Source of the DNA: Prinsepia uniflora
Taxonomy: Eukaryota; Streptophyta; Magnoliopsida; Rosales; Rosaceae
Assembly: GCA_032719365.1 (NCBI GenBank)
Contig: CM064871.1
Span: 64,678,416-64,742,415, forward strand
Direction: 5' to 3'
Length of the DNA stretch: 64,000 nt
Shown here: positions 36,306-47,137 of the stretch, one piece after another
How positions within the stretch are numbered: position 1 is the stretch's first letter
How the letters are laid out: every line of letters starts with the position of its first letter
Program-made: the position numbers and the translations under genes
Notes under the pieces: generated by a model
What the model was told of the DNA's origin: nothing
Seen by the model: only the letters and a program-made list of their open reading frames with translations
Databases searched by the model: none

Positions 36306-36718
36306 AAAACCCAGAAAGCTAATCAGACCAAATCACTCATTTAATCACAGACGAGGGAACTTGAAAACCAGAGACAACACCGAAACTGGTATCTGGAAAT
36401 GAGCATAAAGATCTAAACTTTATAGCGTGAGCTTGCTAGTAACTAATGACAATTATTTAGGATGATGAGAGCAAAAGCAAAAAGACTCAAAATTGATCAT
36501 TAAGAACACACAACAAAAACCAGAAGGCTAATTAGACCAAATCACTCGCTTAATCACAAATGAACTGAGAATTTGAAAAACAAAGAACCCCAAATTTGGT
36601 AGCTGGAAATGAGCGTGCCTAAGTATCTAAACTTTATAGCGTAAGCTCGTAACCAACCAATCGCAATTATTGAGGGTGATGAGAGCACAAGCCAAAGGAC
36701 TCAAAATTCAACAAAAGG
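36306..36718. repeat. Tandem duplication (about 205 bp) upstream of the LRR gene
   Basis: 36306-36513 and 36514-36718 are direct repeats. Both contain AAAACC(C)AGAA(A/G)GCTAAT, ATCTAAACTTTATAGCGT and GATGAGAGCA(A/C)AAGC. They start about 12 bp upstream of the start codon, so they cover the 5' UTR and probably the core promoter. The copies differ by substitutions and small indels. Confidence 0.9.
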
Positions 36719-38138
36719 AAGGGAACCCATTATTGTGGAGGGAATGAAAGATCTGAAAGGACTAAAATTTCAGACTTGTTATTAAGTGACTACTCAGTGT
36801 GGCCCCGTCAAGTTCAAACTTTAAAGAGACCATGCAATTGCCCATCCTGATCCTGCGCTACGCGAACTAATATTTTAATTTGGAAACTGGTTTTGTAAGC
36901 CGCACATCTTTCAAAGTTCCTAACTTTAATTCTGCTGATTTGGCACTAAGTCAACTTGGGCTCTGATTCAAACTCTCTCAATTCGCCAGATCCTCGATGT
37001 TGACCACGTTTATTATGGTAAACCAGCGTGTATGTCAAAATTAAGGCGCCATCAGCCCTTGCGGTTCGTGAAAGTCCAGCCTTTTGCTTCTTCAAGCTCA
37101 TGATGAGAATCACGAGACATTGTTGTTCAATTTTCACGTACGTAAAAGTAATTAAATTAGTGAATTAATTAATAACTATAAACTCGATATCGTTACAGAT
37201 ATGTGCATTTATGATTTATGACTGTGTAACTCCCCTGGGTAGGTGTCAATGGAAATAACAGTGGTGGATATAACTACAGGTGGAATGACAAATATGTGTT
37301 TGTCGTTTTGTGTTAATTGGGGTTTGCTTTGTTGTGTCGGTGAGAGGGACGATAAACTAAAAAAGGGACAGAATTGGATACTTTGATTAATATTATTAAT
37401 ACTTGTATTAGATCACCTAATCCTGTTTTCTTCGGTTTATAATTAATAAAATCATTGCTCTTAATTAATTAATTCACTGGGATGCGGGCGGCTTCTCCTT
37501 CGGCCAGCCTGCCATTTGTCTTTATCCATCTGTGCTTACGTGCTTTGTTCTTTGTAGTGGAAACAATCTTGTTTGCAATTTGCAAAACGACGACTCTTTA
37601 GCATCTTCAATTATGTCAAAAAGAATAATTGACCTAGGTGGATAGCACAGTTGGTTGAGAATCGAATTAGAGTCAGCGGTAAATTCAAAATTATTGGATG
37701 TTTTCACTTCTCAATAAATTCATGATATACTACTTAACTGTCTCAAAATTTTGTCTAAAATCTTACTTGCAAATTAAAATCACACATTTTCGACCTTTGG
37801 TGTTTTTGATTCATGCATGCATGGGAGGTTCAAGGTTGAATGTGCAAGCTTTTGCCGAGCAAATTAGATTGAGAATTGAAATTTTAAATTTTTTTGTTTT
37901 ACCTGATCATCTAAAATTGAAATAATTATTGGTTCTGGCTAGCTCTAATTATACTTAGTTTTCAATTTATTATCAAGTTTCAAATTCAACAACTATTCCT
38001 TCACTCATCAGATTACGATTCAGGAGGGACATGGCTACAATACTAGGCAGCACCTAGTGCGGTGCCAATTTGGAATTAAAAATAATAATACAGAGTGAAG
38101 ATTTGTAAAAGTGGGAGAAGTTGGGAAAAAAGAAATGT
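36719..38138. other. Intergenic sequence
   Basis: No supported gene. It is AT-rich after 37140. At 37631-37700 TAGCACAGTTGG matches the Pol III A-box consensus perfectly, but no convincing B-box follows, so a decayed tRNA-derived SINE is only possible. Confidence 0.5.
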
Positions 38139-38146
38139 GTAGCCAG

Positions 38147-38721
38147 TAGGGGTGGGCACGGTTCGGTATGGTACAAAATTGATCGATACCAGAACCATAC
38201 CATTTAATTTTAATCGGTACGGTACGGTTCGGTATTCAATATTTTGAAAGTGAAACCAGATCGTACCGTACCAATTAAGTTCGGTACGGTTTCGGTATGG
38301 TTTCGGTTTTGAGCCAAAATTTTGTTTGTGATTATAAAGTAAGGAAAAGACTAAAGAAAAAACAAAACTACATTTATGAAGGACTTAAGTTTTCAAATAT
38401 GTATTGAAAAAGTTGCACTAAGTTGAAGATATCAACTCTTAGAAGCTAAATTAAGACATGTATGATCATATCAACTCTTGAAGAAGGCCTAATAAACCAA
38501 TAAGAAATAAATTTAATTATTAAAAAAAATATTCTAATTCGGTACGGTATCGGTACGGGACGGTTTTTTAAAATATCGATACCGAAACCGTACCGAATTA
38601 TATCGGTACGGTTTCGGTACCGTACCAATCATACAACGGTTTTACTATTCGGTTTTTTTTCGGTATGGTTTGATCTGAAACGGTACGGTTTCGGTATTTT
38701 GGTTCCATGTGCCCAGCCCTA
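38147..38721. mobile_element. hAT-type MITE (575 bp)
   Basis: Perfect 8-bp target duplication GTAGCCAG (38139-38146 and 38722-38729). Terminal inverted repeats begin TAGGGGTGGGCA on the left and TAGGGCTGGGCA (reverse complement) on the right, typical of plant hAT elements. The interior is full of CGGTACGGTTTCGGTA-type repeats in both directions near both ends, forming long subterminal arms. No transposase is encoded, so it is non-autonomous. Confidence 0.9.
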
Positions 38722-38729
38722 GTAGCCAG

Positions 38730-39826
38730 GGTGAGAAAATGAGCACACGAAAAGCACGTGAAGCAATATTGGTAAGCATCCATCTTTATCCCAAATGGAA
38801 AAATTTCCCATATTCATCCATCATCCCAAATTCCCAGCCGATCGAAAAATTTCCTTCAGTATGGGAAGCGTCTCAATTCTAATATTATTATAACTAATTC
38901 AATCCATATTCCATATCCCTCAAAAGCATCCTAATTCCGATATTCCAATAATCCAATACATATGTCATTCATTTCCGTCCAATGAAATACTATTATTACA
39001 TTGAAAAAATCGAAATTGAGAACGACGCCACCAAGTTTGCCTCCAAGCTCCATTGCCACGGCTCCAAGATCTAAGCCTCCATCTCCATCTCAGAAATTCA
39101 TTGATTTAAAGGTATCAAAATTAGGAACACTCGAAATCAACATGTAAAATACCAAGCTTTCAACGAGGCAATTCTAAAGGTGTCAAAATCAAGTCCAAAA
39201 ATACTTAGGGTGGTTGGAAATTGGCCGTGAAGCTCCGACGAGCTTCTTCTCTTTGATTCTCACACCACGTTAGTATTCAACGATCATGGCTTATAGGGTT
39301 GGCACCGACTCGTCGAGGGGAAGGTATTCATTGCAGTCTGGGTGTCTAGGCTGGTCAGAGTCGGCGTCTCTGGTGGTGGCTGTTTGGGTTATGTGTTGGT
39401 GTTCCTTGATTATGTTCGAGAGAGACCGGAGACTTCTAGAGAGGGAGAGCATGAAAGAGAGTGAGAGAAAGAGAAGAGAGAGATAGATAGATACAGATTG
39501 AGAGAGAGATTGAGATAGAGACCAGAAAGAATATAATGGTGGTGGTTTCAGGTTGATTAGAGGTCGCTTGGTGGTAGTTTTGAGGGGTTTTCTCCTCGAG
39601 ATGTATGTTCGGGGACGTGTTTTCGGTTCCGGAGTTTTTGGGGGTTTCATGTATAAACTTGTATAGATGGTTGGTGACCTTCATGTGTGACTTTAGCAGG
39701 CCAGGATGTTCCGAAGGCTTCGAATTGGCTTACAACTCGGGATTTGGGCGATCGACGGTATTGTGAGTGGAAATTTTCTTTGATAAATGTGATGCATACA
39801 TAATTATATGTTTTTACTAGTTTTAT
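38730..39826 (+). other. Unique sequence passing into a degenerate LTR-like host
   Basis: 38730-39100 looks like ordinary intergenic DNA. From about 39640 (GGTTGGTGACCTTCATGTG, then GTGAGTGG near 39759 and GATGCATACATA near 39790) it resembles the middle of plus-oriented gypsy-type LTRs. The same host resumes at 46874 after the LTR inserted at 39827. Its own left end is not identifiable. The purine-rich block at 39419-39530 carries no supported gene. Confidence 0.4.
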
Positions 39827-40365
39827 TGACATGACCCCACCTGAAAACACAAGAATAGTACACTCGGGTCCTGTTTCCATCTGACAGAAACCTTGTCAGA
39901 TAAGGGATACACATAAGTTTCTCTAGTTCATGCCTCCGCCTTCCAAGCCTCAATTTCCGTGAAGCAACCCTGAAGGGTCACAAAACAAGAAAACGTTTGA
40001 GACAAAAAAAAAACGTATTAAAAAGATAATTTGAAAACATCCATCCATTTTACCCTCCGTTTTCCAAAATCATGCATGCATACAAAAATCATTTTACTTC
40101 AATTAAAACGAGACACAATTTATAATTCGCGAAATACATGAAAAGTATCTTCAAGTCAAAAACCACATGAAACCATTAAAACCACCAATAAGTCAATGCA
40201 ATCACTCATGTACCATCACGTAAAGCTACCCATGCCCAACATAGCAACCACACAAAACCAAATCCATATCTTACATCACCACAATGAAACACAATAGCCC
40301 TTTCATCACTAATGCACAACATCAATCCTCAATACCACTGCATTACTAGCATGCACATCACGCAC

Positions 40366-40830
40366 TCGGGATACAGAGCCCAGCTCGACATCCGAATGAA
40401 AATCGACTCCGGATATAGAGCCTAACTCGATGTTTGAGTCGCAATCACACACTAGTTTCAGGATACAGAGTCTTGCTCGACGTTTGAGACTACTCACAAC
40501 AATATCAAAGACATATAAATATGAAATCACATCAGGCATCATAACCACACATACATCATACATCACAAAGCATCACGTCAATAACATACACTTAATCCAT
40601 AACCATCAATATCACAGAACTCACATATAGCCAACTCATCATCAATACCCAAGCACAATATCAGCCATCACATCATAAAGGCACTACAGGCCATCACATA
40701 CTCACTCGGGATTCGGAGCCCCAGGCTTGACGTCCGAGTGAAATGGACTTAAGATTAGGACCCCTAGGCTTGACGTCTGAGTCGCCAACACCATGCTAGT
40801 CTCAAGATTCGAAGTCCCGGGCTTGAAATT
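40366..40830. repeat. Short repeats of GGATACAGAGCC/CTCGACGTCCGAGT type in LTR
   Basis: About five degenerate units reading roughly (G/C)GGAT(A/T)C(A/G)GAGCCC..CT(C/T)GACGT(C/T)(C/T)GAGT, in the central part of the LTR where sibling LTRs carry other short palindromic repeats. Confidence 0.7.
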
Positions 40831-41547
40831 TGAGACTCACATTCAAACCACATAATTGTCAGGACCCGTCCGAATCCCCCGGGGATTAACGCGGGATAAC
40901 CCTGATCCCGTCTGACACGGAGTGTCAGACAAGGGAAAATTCCAACCTTAGCCCTCTCGGGCTTCAGAGTACGCCAGGATCCGGAGGAGGTATGTGATAT
41001 CTCGGTCTCTGCTACAGTCCACATCCGCGATCAACCTGAAGGGCAGTCAAAATATTTAAAAGCTGTGAGTGGACGAAAAAAAAGAGTTTATAAAAACATT
41101 TTCAAAAGAAAGACATTTGTACCCTTCACTAAAAAGCATGCATGCATTTCAAAACCATTTATTGAACCATTAGGGCCTTAGCCCAAAAACGTAAATGAAA
41201 CCGAATACACGGGCCACTACCCAAATCCATGTGGGACTCAGCCCAAAACCTGTATATATCACATATCATATATAATATACATATAAATCATATAACCAAT
41301 CCTGTCACGGTTTCTAAAGCTACGCGCGTGCTACCCGGGGTCTCAAGCCCAAGTCTCTCAGGGTCCACCCAGGTCAATGTCCGTAGATCAATGACCCTCC
41401 CAGATGTTATAATCTAAGCCTTCTTGAGAATAAGGTACCCAACGAGAGCGACTTCACTCAGTTAGTGCTCCGTGACTACTCCGGGGTCCACCCAGGCCAA
41501 CGACCCTCCCCGGAAGAGACATTCCAAAATAAGGAAGGTATATGAAT

Positions 41548-41568
41548 ATATATATATATATATATATA
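41548..41568. repeat. (AT)n tract
   Basis: About 20 bp of alternating TA inside the nested LTR. Confidence 0.9.
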
Positions 41569-43280
41569 ACGAAAACATTCATGCCCGGTCCCCATAAACC
41601 TTCATGAGCCATAAAACCTTTAAAGGGTTCGTGCCGGTCCCCATAAACCGTCATGAACCTGGAAATCCATTTAGGGTCCCCGACCTGAAAACATAAACGT
41701 AAAGTAACTGGGTCTCGTGCCCGAATATATGACTCAACTGGGCATCGTGCCCGATATCTCAGGGTCAGTCACGATTTCGATCGTAGTGATGCATGCAACC
41801 ATCTGTCCAGGGCCGCCCTTAATCTTGGTATGTCGTTGTGAACGTATCAACCGACACGACCATCTCTAGATCATGGTGCACTCATCACCGATCGATATCC
41901 TGAACCGTCAGCACTCCGAAGTCGAGCCTCCATTGGCCGCCCGACAACAGATCGTACATCGTGACCTCTCTGGAAGGAACATAGCCTAGTCCTGAGGCGA
42001 GCATCGTATCGTCCGTCGCCGTGCACATAGTACTCGTCGCGATCACGATTCAGGCCCGTAGGTCATCAATAGGGCTACATGCCTGAGACAAACCAAATGG
42101 GTCTCATACTCGAGTTTATCCTTATTAAATCCAAAACCATTTCATTTAAACCAACGTAGAAATACAAACCCGTATAGGCACCGTATAAGGTCGAAATCTC
42201 GAAATACATGCGAATACGTAACCACACACAAATGCACTCATGATATCACAAAATAAGTATTGAAAAATATAATAAAAATTTATGCATGCATCAATTTAGA
42301 AAACAAGGTCCACTCACAGGCCGTCCGAGCTGCCACCTCGATACGCATTCCATTCGGCTCTCTCGGGCCAATCATCGTCATCGAGACTCCCAAACCTGTC
42401 CAAATCACTTTAGAGGGTTACTAACTACCTTATTAACCTTTCACTAAAGCCCCATAATTTTCCGGAATTTTTAACTATTTTTAAACTTTATCCTAAACCT
42501 TCGGACACCCCAAAACCTATCGAAACGATGTCCGATCGACACGAAACCAGTCCCAAAATGTTCGTTACATCGAATAAATGATTTCAGATGTTGGAACCCT
42601 CCCCAGAAAGTGGTCCATGCGCCCACATGTGCCAGCCAAAGTCCCTGCACGTGGGAGCCACGCGCCACTGTTCAATCACCAGCAAGCTTTGGCTAGACCA
42701 GTCTGAACCGGCTGGCCCGGTTCAACCTGCAAATTCGGTCTGCCTGGACCGGCGTGACCGGTCCAAGGCCCTCCACTCTTCATTTTTCATCCAATTTCTT
42801 CCGAATTGATTCCAGTCTACCTATTTTGATCCTAGGAACCTAAACATATAAACTAAAACACCTAAAACCCATTGAATCCTCATGGTTCAAAACCTCCCTC
42901 ATGGTTCAACATTTTCAAAAACTCCCCAGGGCTTCCTCAGCCTCTAACCATCACTAAACCCTTCCTAATACCATCCTAGAAACCTAAATAACTCATTACA
43001 ATCACCTAAAACCGTCCATAATATCACAAATCGAAAATAAAGGAAAAATGGCCAAACAGATACCTTGTCGGGTTTTCTCCTCCACGTCGCCGTCCACGGA
43101 GGTTCAGGCCTCCTTGCAGCCACCTCTCAGTCCTCAGCCACTCTCTGGCTCATCCTCAGGTCGAACCAAGTGAAGGGGAAAGAGATTGGGGTGGTGGTGG
43201 TCGATGGGTATGGTGAGATCGGGTTGGGGTTTGGTTTTGCACGAACAAGGAATGGGTATGCATGTATGGGAGGTAGTGAG

Positions 43281-43314
43281 CAATGGATGAGTGACAAGTG
43301 TCACTCATCCATTG
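43281..43314. other. Perfect 34-bp palindrome in LTR (16-bp arms)
   Basis: Left arm CAATGGATGAGTGACA, centre AG, right arm its exact reverse complement. Homologous dyads occur at 7821, 13665, 46554 and 47434, and a G-box version at 5011 and 5826. Confidence 0.97.
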
Positions 43315-43904
43315 GGCCAATTTAAAATATTTGGGGCCCACTTGAATACAAAAACTCCCTGTTTCGTAAAACGTGCAATAGTGACCCGAAACTTCCTTGA
43401 ACCGTAACTTCTCCGTTCGACGTCCGAATTCGACGTACCGCCTGTCTATAAATTAGTATCGACCCGATCTACGTAATGGTCCTCGGCCCTCGGCCATCGG
43501 ACCTCCCAGTCACAAAGTCAACATTTTACACACTACCAAGGGCAAAACAACCATTTTGCATCGTTCGTCCGATTTCGCTCAACTAATCACGGATTAACCT
43601 CACTAATCCTTGATTAGTCACTAATCTAATTCCAAAATTCGGGACGGGTTGTTACATAATCGTCACACATCATAATATCATTACATATCACGCATATCGA
43701 GAAGCACATGTTCACATCACAACTCAATATCACATTTCATCACAACATATCATGTAAGACCCGTGTCCTGGAGGGAATTGTGAACGATCCCACATTCCTG
43801 CGAGGGGAATGGTCTTGGGGAGGAGTGGTGGTGTGCCTTAAAGGTGTTGGCACACACCTATCTAGCACGAGGCCTTTTGGGAGCTCATTGGCTTTGGGTT
43901 TGGT

Positions 43905-43984
43905 TGGAACTCCAAAGTTAAGCGAGTTGAGGCTGATGTAATTCCATGATGGAAGACCCCTTGGGAAGTTGTACCATGAGCTCC
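43905..43984 (+). promoter_or_regulatory. 5S-rRNA-like promoter region in TRIM LTR (left copy)
   Basis: AACTCCAAAGTTAAGCGAG followed by CCATGATGGAAGACCCCTTG and GGAAGTTG. The C-box part has changed (GGGTGACC to GGAAGACC), so this copy is probably weakened. Confidence 0.75.
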
Positions 43985-44300
43985 TGAAAACAAAACCGTG
44001 AGGGTAAGGGTAAGGAGGCCCGGATAATATTGTGCTAGATGAGTCGGGTCCTGACCGAGAAGGGTCGGGTCCTAACAGAATGTTATCATAATTAGACCCC
44101 CGACCGGAAAGTGTGCCAGCGAGGACGCTGGGCCCTAGGGGGGGTGGATTGTAAGACCCGTGTCCTGGAGGGAACGATGAACGATCCCACTTTCCTACGA
44201 GGGGAATAGTCTTGGAGGGGAGTGGTGGTGTGCCTTAAAGGTGTAGGCACACACCTATCTAGCAAGAGGCCTTTTGGGAGCTCATTGGTATTGGGTTCGG

Positions 44301-44383
44301 TTGGAACTCCAAAGTTAAGCGAGTTGAGGCTGGTGCGATTCCATGATGGGTGACCCCTTGGAAAGTTGCACCATGAGCTCCCG
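44301..44383 (+). promoter_or_regulatory. 5S-rRNA-like promoter region in TRIM LTR (right copy)
   Basis: AACTCCAAAGTTAAGCGAG then GATGGGTGACCCCTTGG then AAAGTTG, very close to plant 5S rRNA (AACTCCGAAGTTAAGCG ... GATGGGTGACCTCCTGGG). Confidence 0.8.
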
Positions 44384-45634
44384 AAAACAAAACCATGAGG
44401 GCAAGGGCAAGGAGGCCCAAAACGGACAATATCGTGCTAGATGAGTCGGGTCCTGACTGAGGAGGGTCGGGTCTTGACATATCACATCTTATATCACATT
44501 CCAAACCCACAATCAGGATCACGGGCCTAAACCCCAAATACGGCTTAAATGTCAGTTTTCGAAAAAAGTGTCATTAATGCACTTTCATAAAAATCGTCCA
44601 GAAATCATGTAAAAATCCGACATTCCAACATTATCACCTTTAAAATCATAATTCATACGAAATCCCAAAACCACATTCGAATTGGGAATAAAAAAGAATT
44701 TACATAAATCCTCGAAAATTGCACAATAATATAATAATAAAATATTCATAAAATCACCGAAAATCTGATAAAATTTCCATTCACTCAATTACCAATAAAA
44801 CTCACAATAAAAAATTTAAAACTCGTAAATATGCATGTACAACATTTTTATAAAATAAAACGTCCACTCACACACCTTCGTATCGTCGAGTTCCACTTTG
44901 TACGTTTTTCCGTAATTTCTGAGAATCTCAAAACCTATCAAAATTCACATTTAAGGGTCACAAATCAACTCAAATAACTCAGATTTAAATCCTATAAATT
45001 ATTGGGATTTTTAAAAGTATTTAAAACAAACCCTAAACCTTCAAACATTCAAAACTATCTCATAACGGTGTCTGATCGACTCGAAATTTGCGCCAAAATG
45101 TTCGTAACATCGAAATGATTAAAACACATGTTGGCCGCACCTCGAAAATCCCTCTCACTTGCCGCCCAAAGTGGCTACTTGTGGGAGCCACGTGTCTGCT
45201 ACTGTTCATCATCCCTAACCTCACAATCGACCCATTTTTCTAGTTTTCTGGGTCGCCCAACCCGGTCCCATTTCACTCATTTTCAGTCCTTTTTCTTCCG
45301 AAATTCGTCTAATCTATTCTACACTAACCCAACATGAGATCCATAACATCAAAATGGAGAAAAACTTACCCAAAACTGTCTAGTCAAACAAATGAACTCA
45401 CGACCAAGAACACCTTCACTATTTGGTCGATCCCAGGCTTCAAAACCATGTCTTAACAACTTGTTAATGTCGTAAGAACCTAAGGAGATCATCCTTTGAA
45501 TTAGTTTCAGGCTTCCTGGGCAAAACCTAGATGGAACAACCTAACCCAAAATCTCCCTCACGGGTCCATGGGCGGTTCTGGGTTCAGAGACCCCCAAACA
45601 CACTCTTCTTGTCTCTGGTCTCTTTTCCACCCTC

Positions 45635-46389
45635 TGACATGACCTACCCCCAATCCCCAGGATTAAGGGCTAAGCCATGCTCCCGTCTAACTTACGTGTG
45701 ACATGAAGGCAGGGTTCTCACGGTCTCCTCCGTTTCTCTATTTTCCCATAACCGTGCAACCAATGTTTAAAACCTGAGAAATTGTGAGGCGGTGAGAGGG
45801 TTCTACAAGCCTCCAGATTGGGCCAAGTGTCCAGTTTTTTGTGGGAAAATTTCCCAAGAGCAGCCAAGTGTCCCCTAACCACTGGGTACTAATCCCAATG
45901 CAGCTAATTGACCAAAATGCCCATGAGGCTAAATTACCAAAATGCCCCTCACACGTTTAGACCAATAATTGAACCGTCCGAAGTCCAATGACAATGTGCC
46001 GCCTGTCGTGGTACTCAGGGGATCGAGACCTACCTAACGGTCCTCAAAATACGTGAAATTAACTTGTCGTATAAAAAGTCAATCATTTGCCCTTTTTTAA
46101 CCAAATTACCAAAATACCCTCGAACTTCCGAACATCATAACGTTTTCCTTGAATGTCAGAATCGGATGTGCCACCTGTTTATGAACTCGTGACGTCCCGA
46201 ACTACATCACAGTCATCGGTCAAAGTCCATTTGACCACCCAAATGAAAAGTCAACCTTTTTGCCCATTCTAGGGGCAAAACCGTCATTTCGCACCGTCCG
46301 TCCGAAATCACCCAACTAATCACCGATTTCCGTCACTAATCTGTTATTAAGCACTAATCTAATCCCAATTTCCGGGACGGGTCGTTACA
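45635..46389 (-). mobile_element. Short solo LTR (755 bp) with perfect TSD
   Basis: Starts TGACATGACCTACCCCC and ends GGGACGGGTCGTTACA; TSD CCCTC at 45630-45634 and 46390-46394. The minus-strand start (TGTAACGACCCGTCCCGG) matches the LTR starting at 48307, but this copy is only a quarter as long and lacks the CATGCATG-framed middle, so it is internally deleted or a short subfamily. Confidence 0.85.
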
Positions 46390-46873
46390 CCCTCTCATCT
46401 CCAAATTTTCTTATCATTTTATCTCTTCTTCCTCCTATGTTTCTCTCCATCTCTCATTTCCACTCTCTCGACCATTCTACACCATAACACACACATGACT
46501 TTACACTAAAAACAACACACACACACACACAAAGTCGGTGCACCAGGATTTAAGGGATAAGGGACAAGTGTCCCTATCCCATTGGGTCACCAGAAAGTCT
46601 CCTCAACACAATTTACCAAAATGCCTATATCTAATCGAGATTTGGGACAAAATCGTCCATACTCCATTTTTGGCATGCCGCCTACTCACGTACTTGGGAG
46701 GCCAATACCTTCCCAACGGCGTTTTCTGAATCGCCAAAAACCATCCCGGTTAAATAGTCAACATTTTGACCCTAGTCAAAAAGTAAACCCTTTCACTTTC
46801 CGGGTTAAAATGGTCAATTTCATTTTTCTTTTCCCATTTTACCCTCGTTGAACGTCCAGGTCGTTACATTTAT

Positions 46874-47137
46874 GGTATGGTTTGGCATGGTTTTGGATAT
46901 GATTATATTTTCTGGATAAATGGTTGGTTTTGGAATGTATTTATGGTTGTGGTTTTCTGGACACAGGTTTGATGGGGGGTTTTAGAAAACCAGATATGGG
47001 GTTGGCCCCCAGGAGGTAAATGTTTTGGGCTGGTGCCCGAGTGAAAAATGTTTTGGGCTAGGGCCTGGGGATGTAAATGTATATTGGCGATTGGATCGTT
47101 ATATCCGAAGTTGGACTCCGAAGATTCCTAGGGACGG
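46874..47137 (+). other. Continuation of the degenerate LTR-like host
   Basis: Resumes the sequence cut at 39826, with repeats of GGTTTTGG and GGGCTGGTGCCCGAG type found in the middle of plus-oriented LTRs. It ends where the next LTR starts. Confidence 0.45.

Larger units (their letters stand above)
40857..43656 (-). mobile_element. Solo gypsy-type LTR (2.8 kb) nested in another LTR
   Basis: Starts TGTCAGGACCCGTCC and ends GGGACGGGTTGTTACA. TAAT flanks both sides (ATAAT on the left, TAATC on the right if the terminal A belongs to the LTR), so the target duplication reads as four bases or as five with one base shared. It contains GTGAGTGGAC (41066), GCATGCATGCA (41137), TGCATGCA with GTCCACTCAC (42282-42320), a GTGG-GAG-CCAC hairpin at 42650-42662 and the best LTR dyad of the window at 43281-43314. 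Confidence 0.82.
43753..44479 (+). mobile_element. Cassandra-type TRIM retrotransposon (second copy)
   Basis: 727 bp: LTRs 43753-44077 (325 bp) and 44150-44479 (330 bp), interior 72 bp (44078-44149). TSD TATCA (43748-43752 and 44480-44484). LTRs start TGTAAGACCCGTGTCC and end CTAACA/TTGACA. The primer site is decayed (ATGTTATCATAATTA against TTGGTATCAGAGCCA), while the purine tract CTAGGGGGGGTGGAT is kept. Both LTRs carry the 5S-like block. It is the same family as 11200-11913, in opposite orientation, and inserted in the solo LTR that spans 39827-46868. Confidence 0.9.
39827..46868 (-). mobile_element. Solo gypsy-type LTR with three nested insertions
   Basis: Starts TGACATGACCCCACC and ends CCAGGTCGTTACA; TSD TTTAT at 39822-39826 and 46869-46873. 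Without the inserts (40857-43656, 43753-44479, 45635-46389) it is about 2.75 kb, the usual length of LTRs in this window. It carries CATGCATGCA near 40072, GTCCACTCAC near 44862, a weak GC hairpin near 45180 and the dyad at 46554-46580 with arms GGGATA(A)GGGACA. No interior or pol, so it is a solo LTR. Confidence 0.88.

Noticed and set aside
37631..37700. tRNA-derived SINE (A-box TAGCACAGTTGG)
   Set aside because: There is no good B-box at the right distance, no poly-A or T tail and no TSD. Mentioned only as a possibility, as is 28711-28790.
39286..39650. Open frames around a GAGAGA-rich block
   Set aside because: Created by purine repeat; no domain, and adjacent to degenerate LTR-like sequence.
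11289..44383. True 5S rRNA genes
   Set aside because: Only the internal promoter part is conserved, and the blocks sit inside TRIM LTRs.
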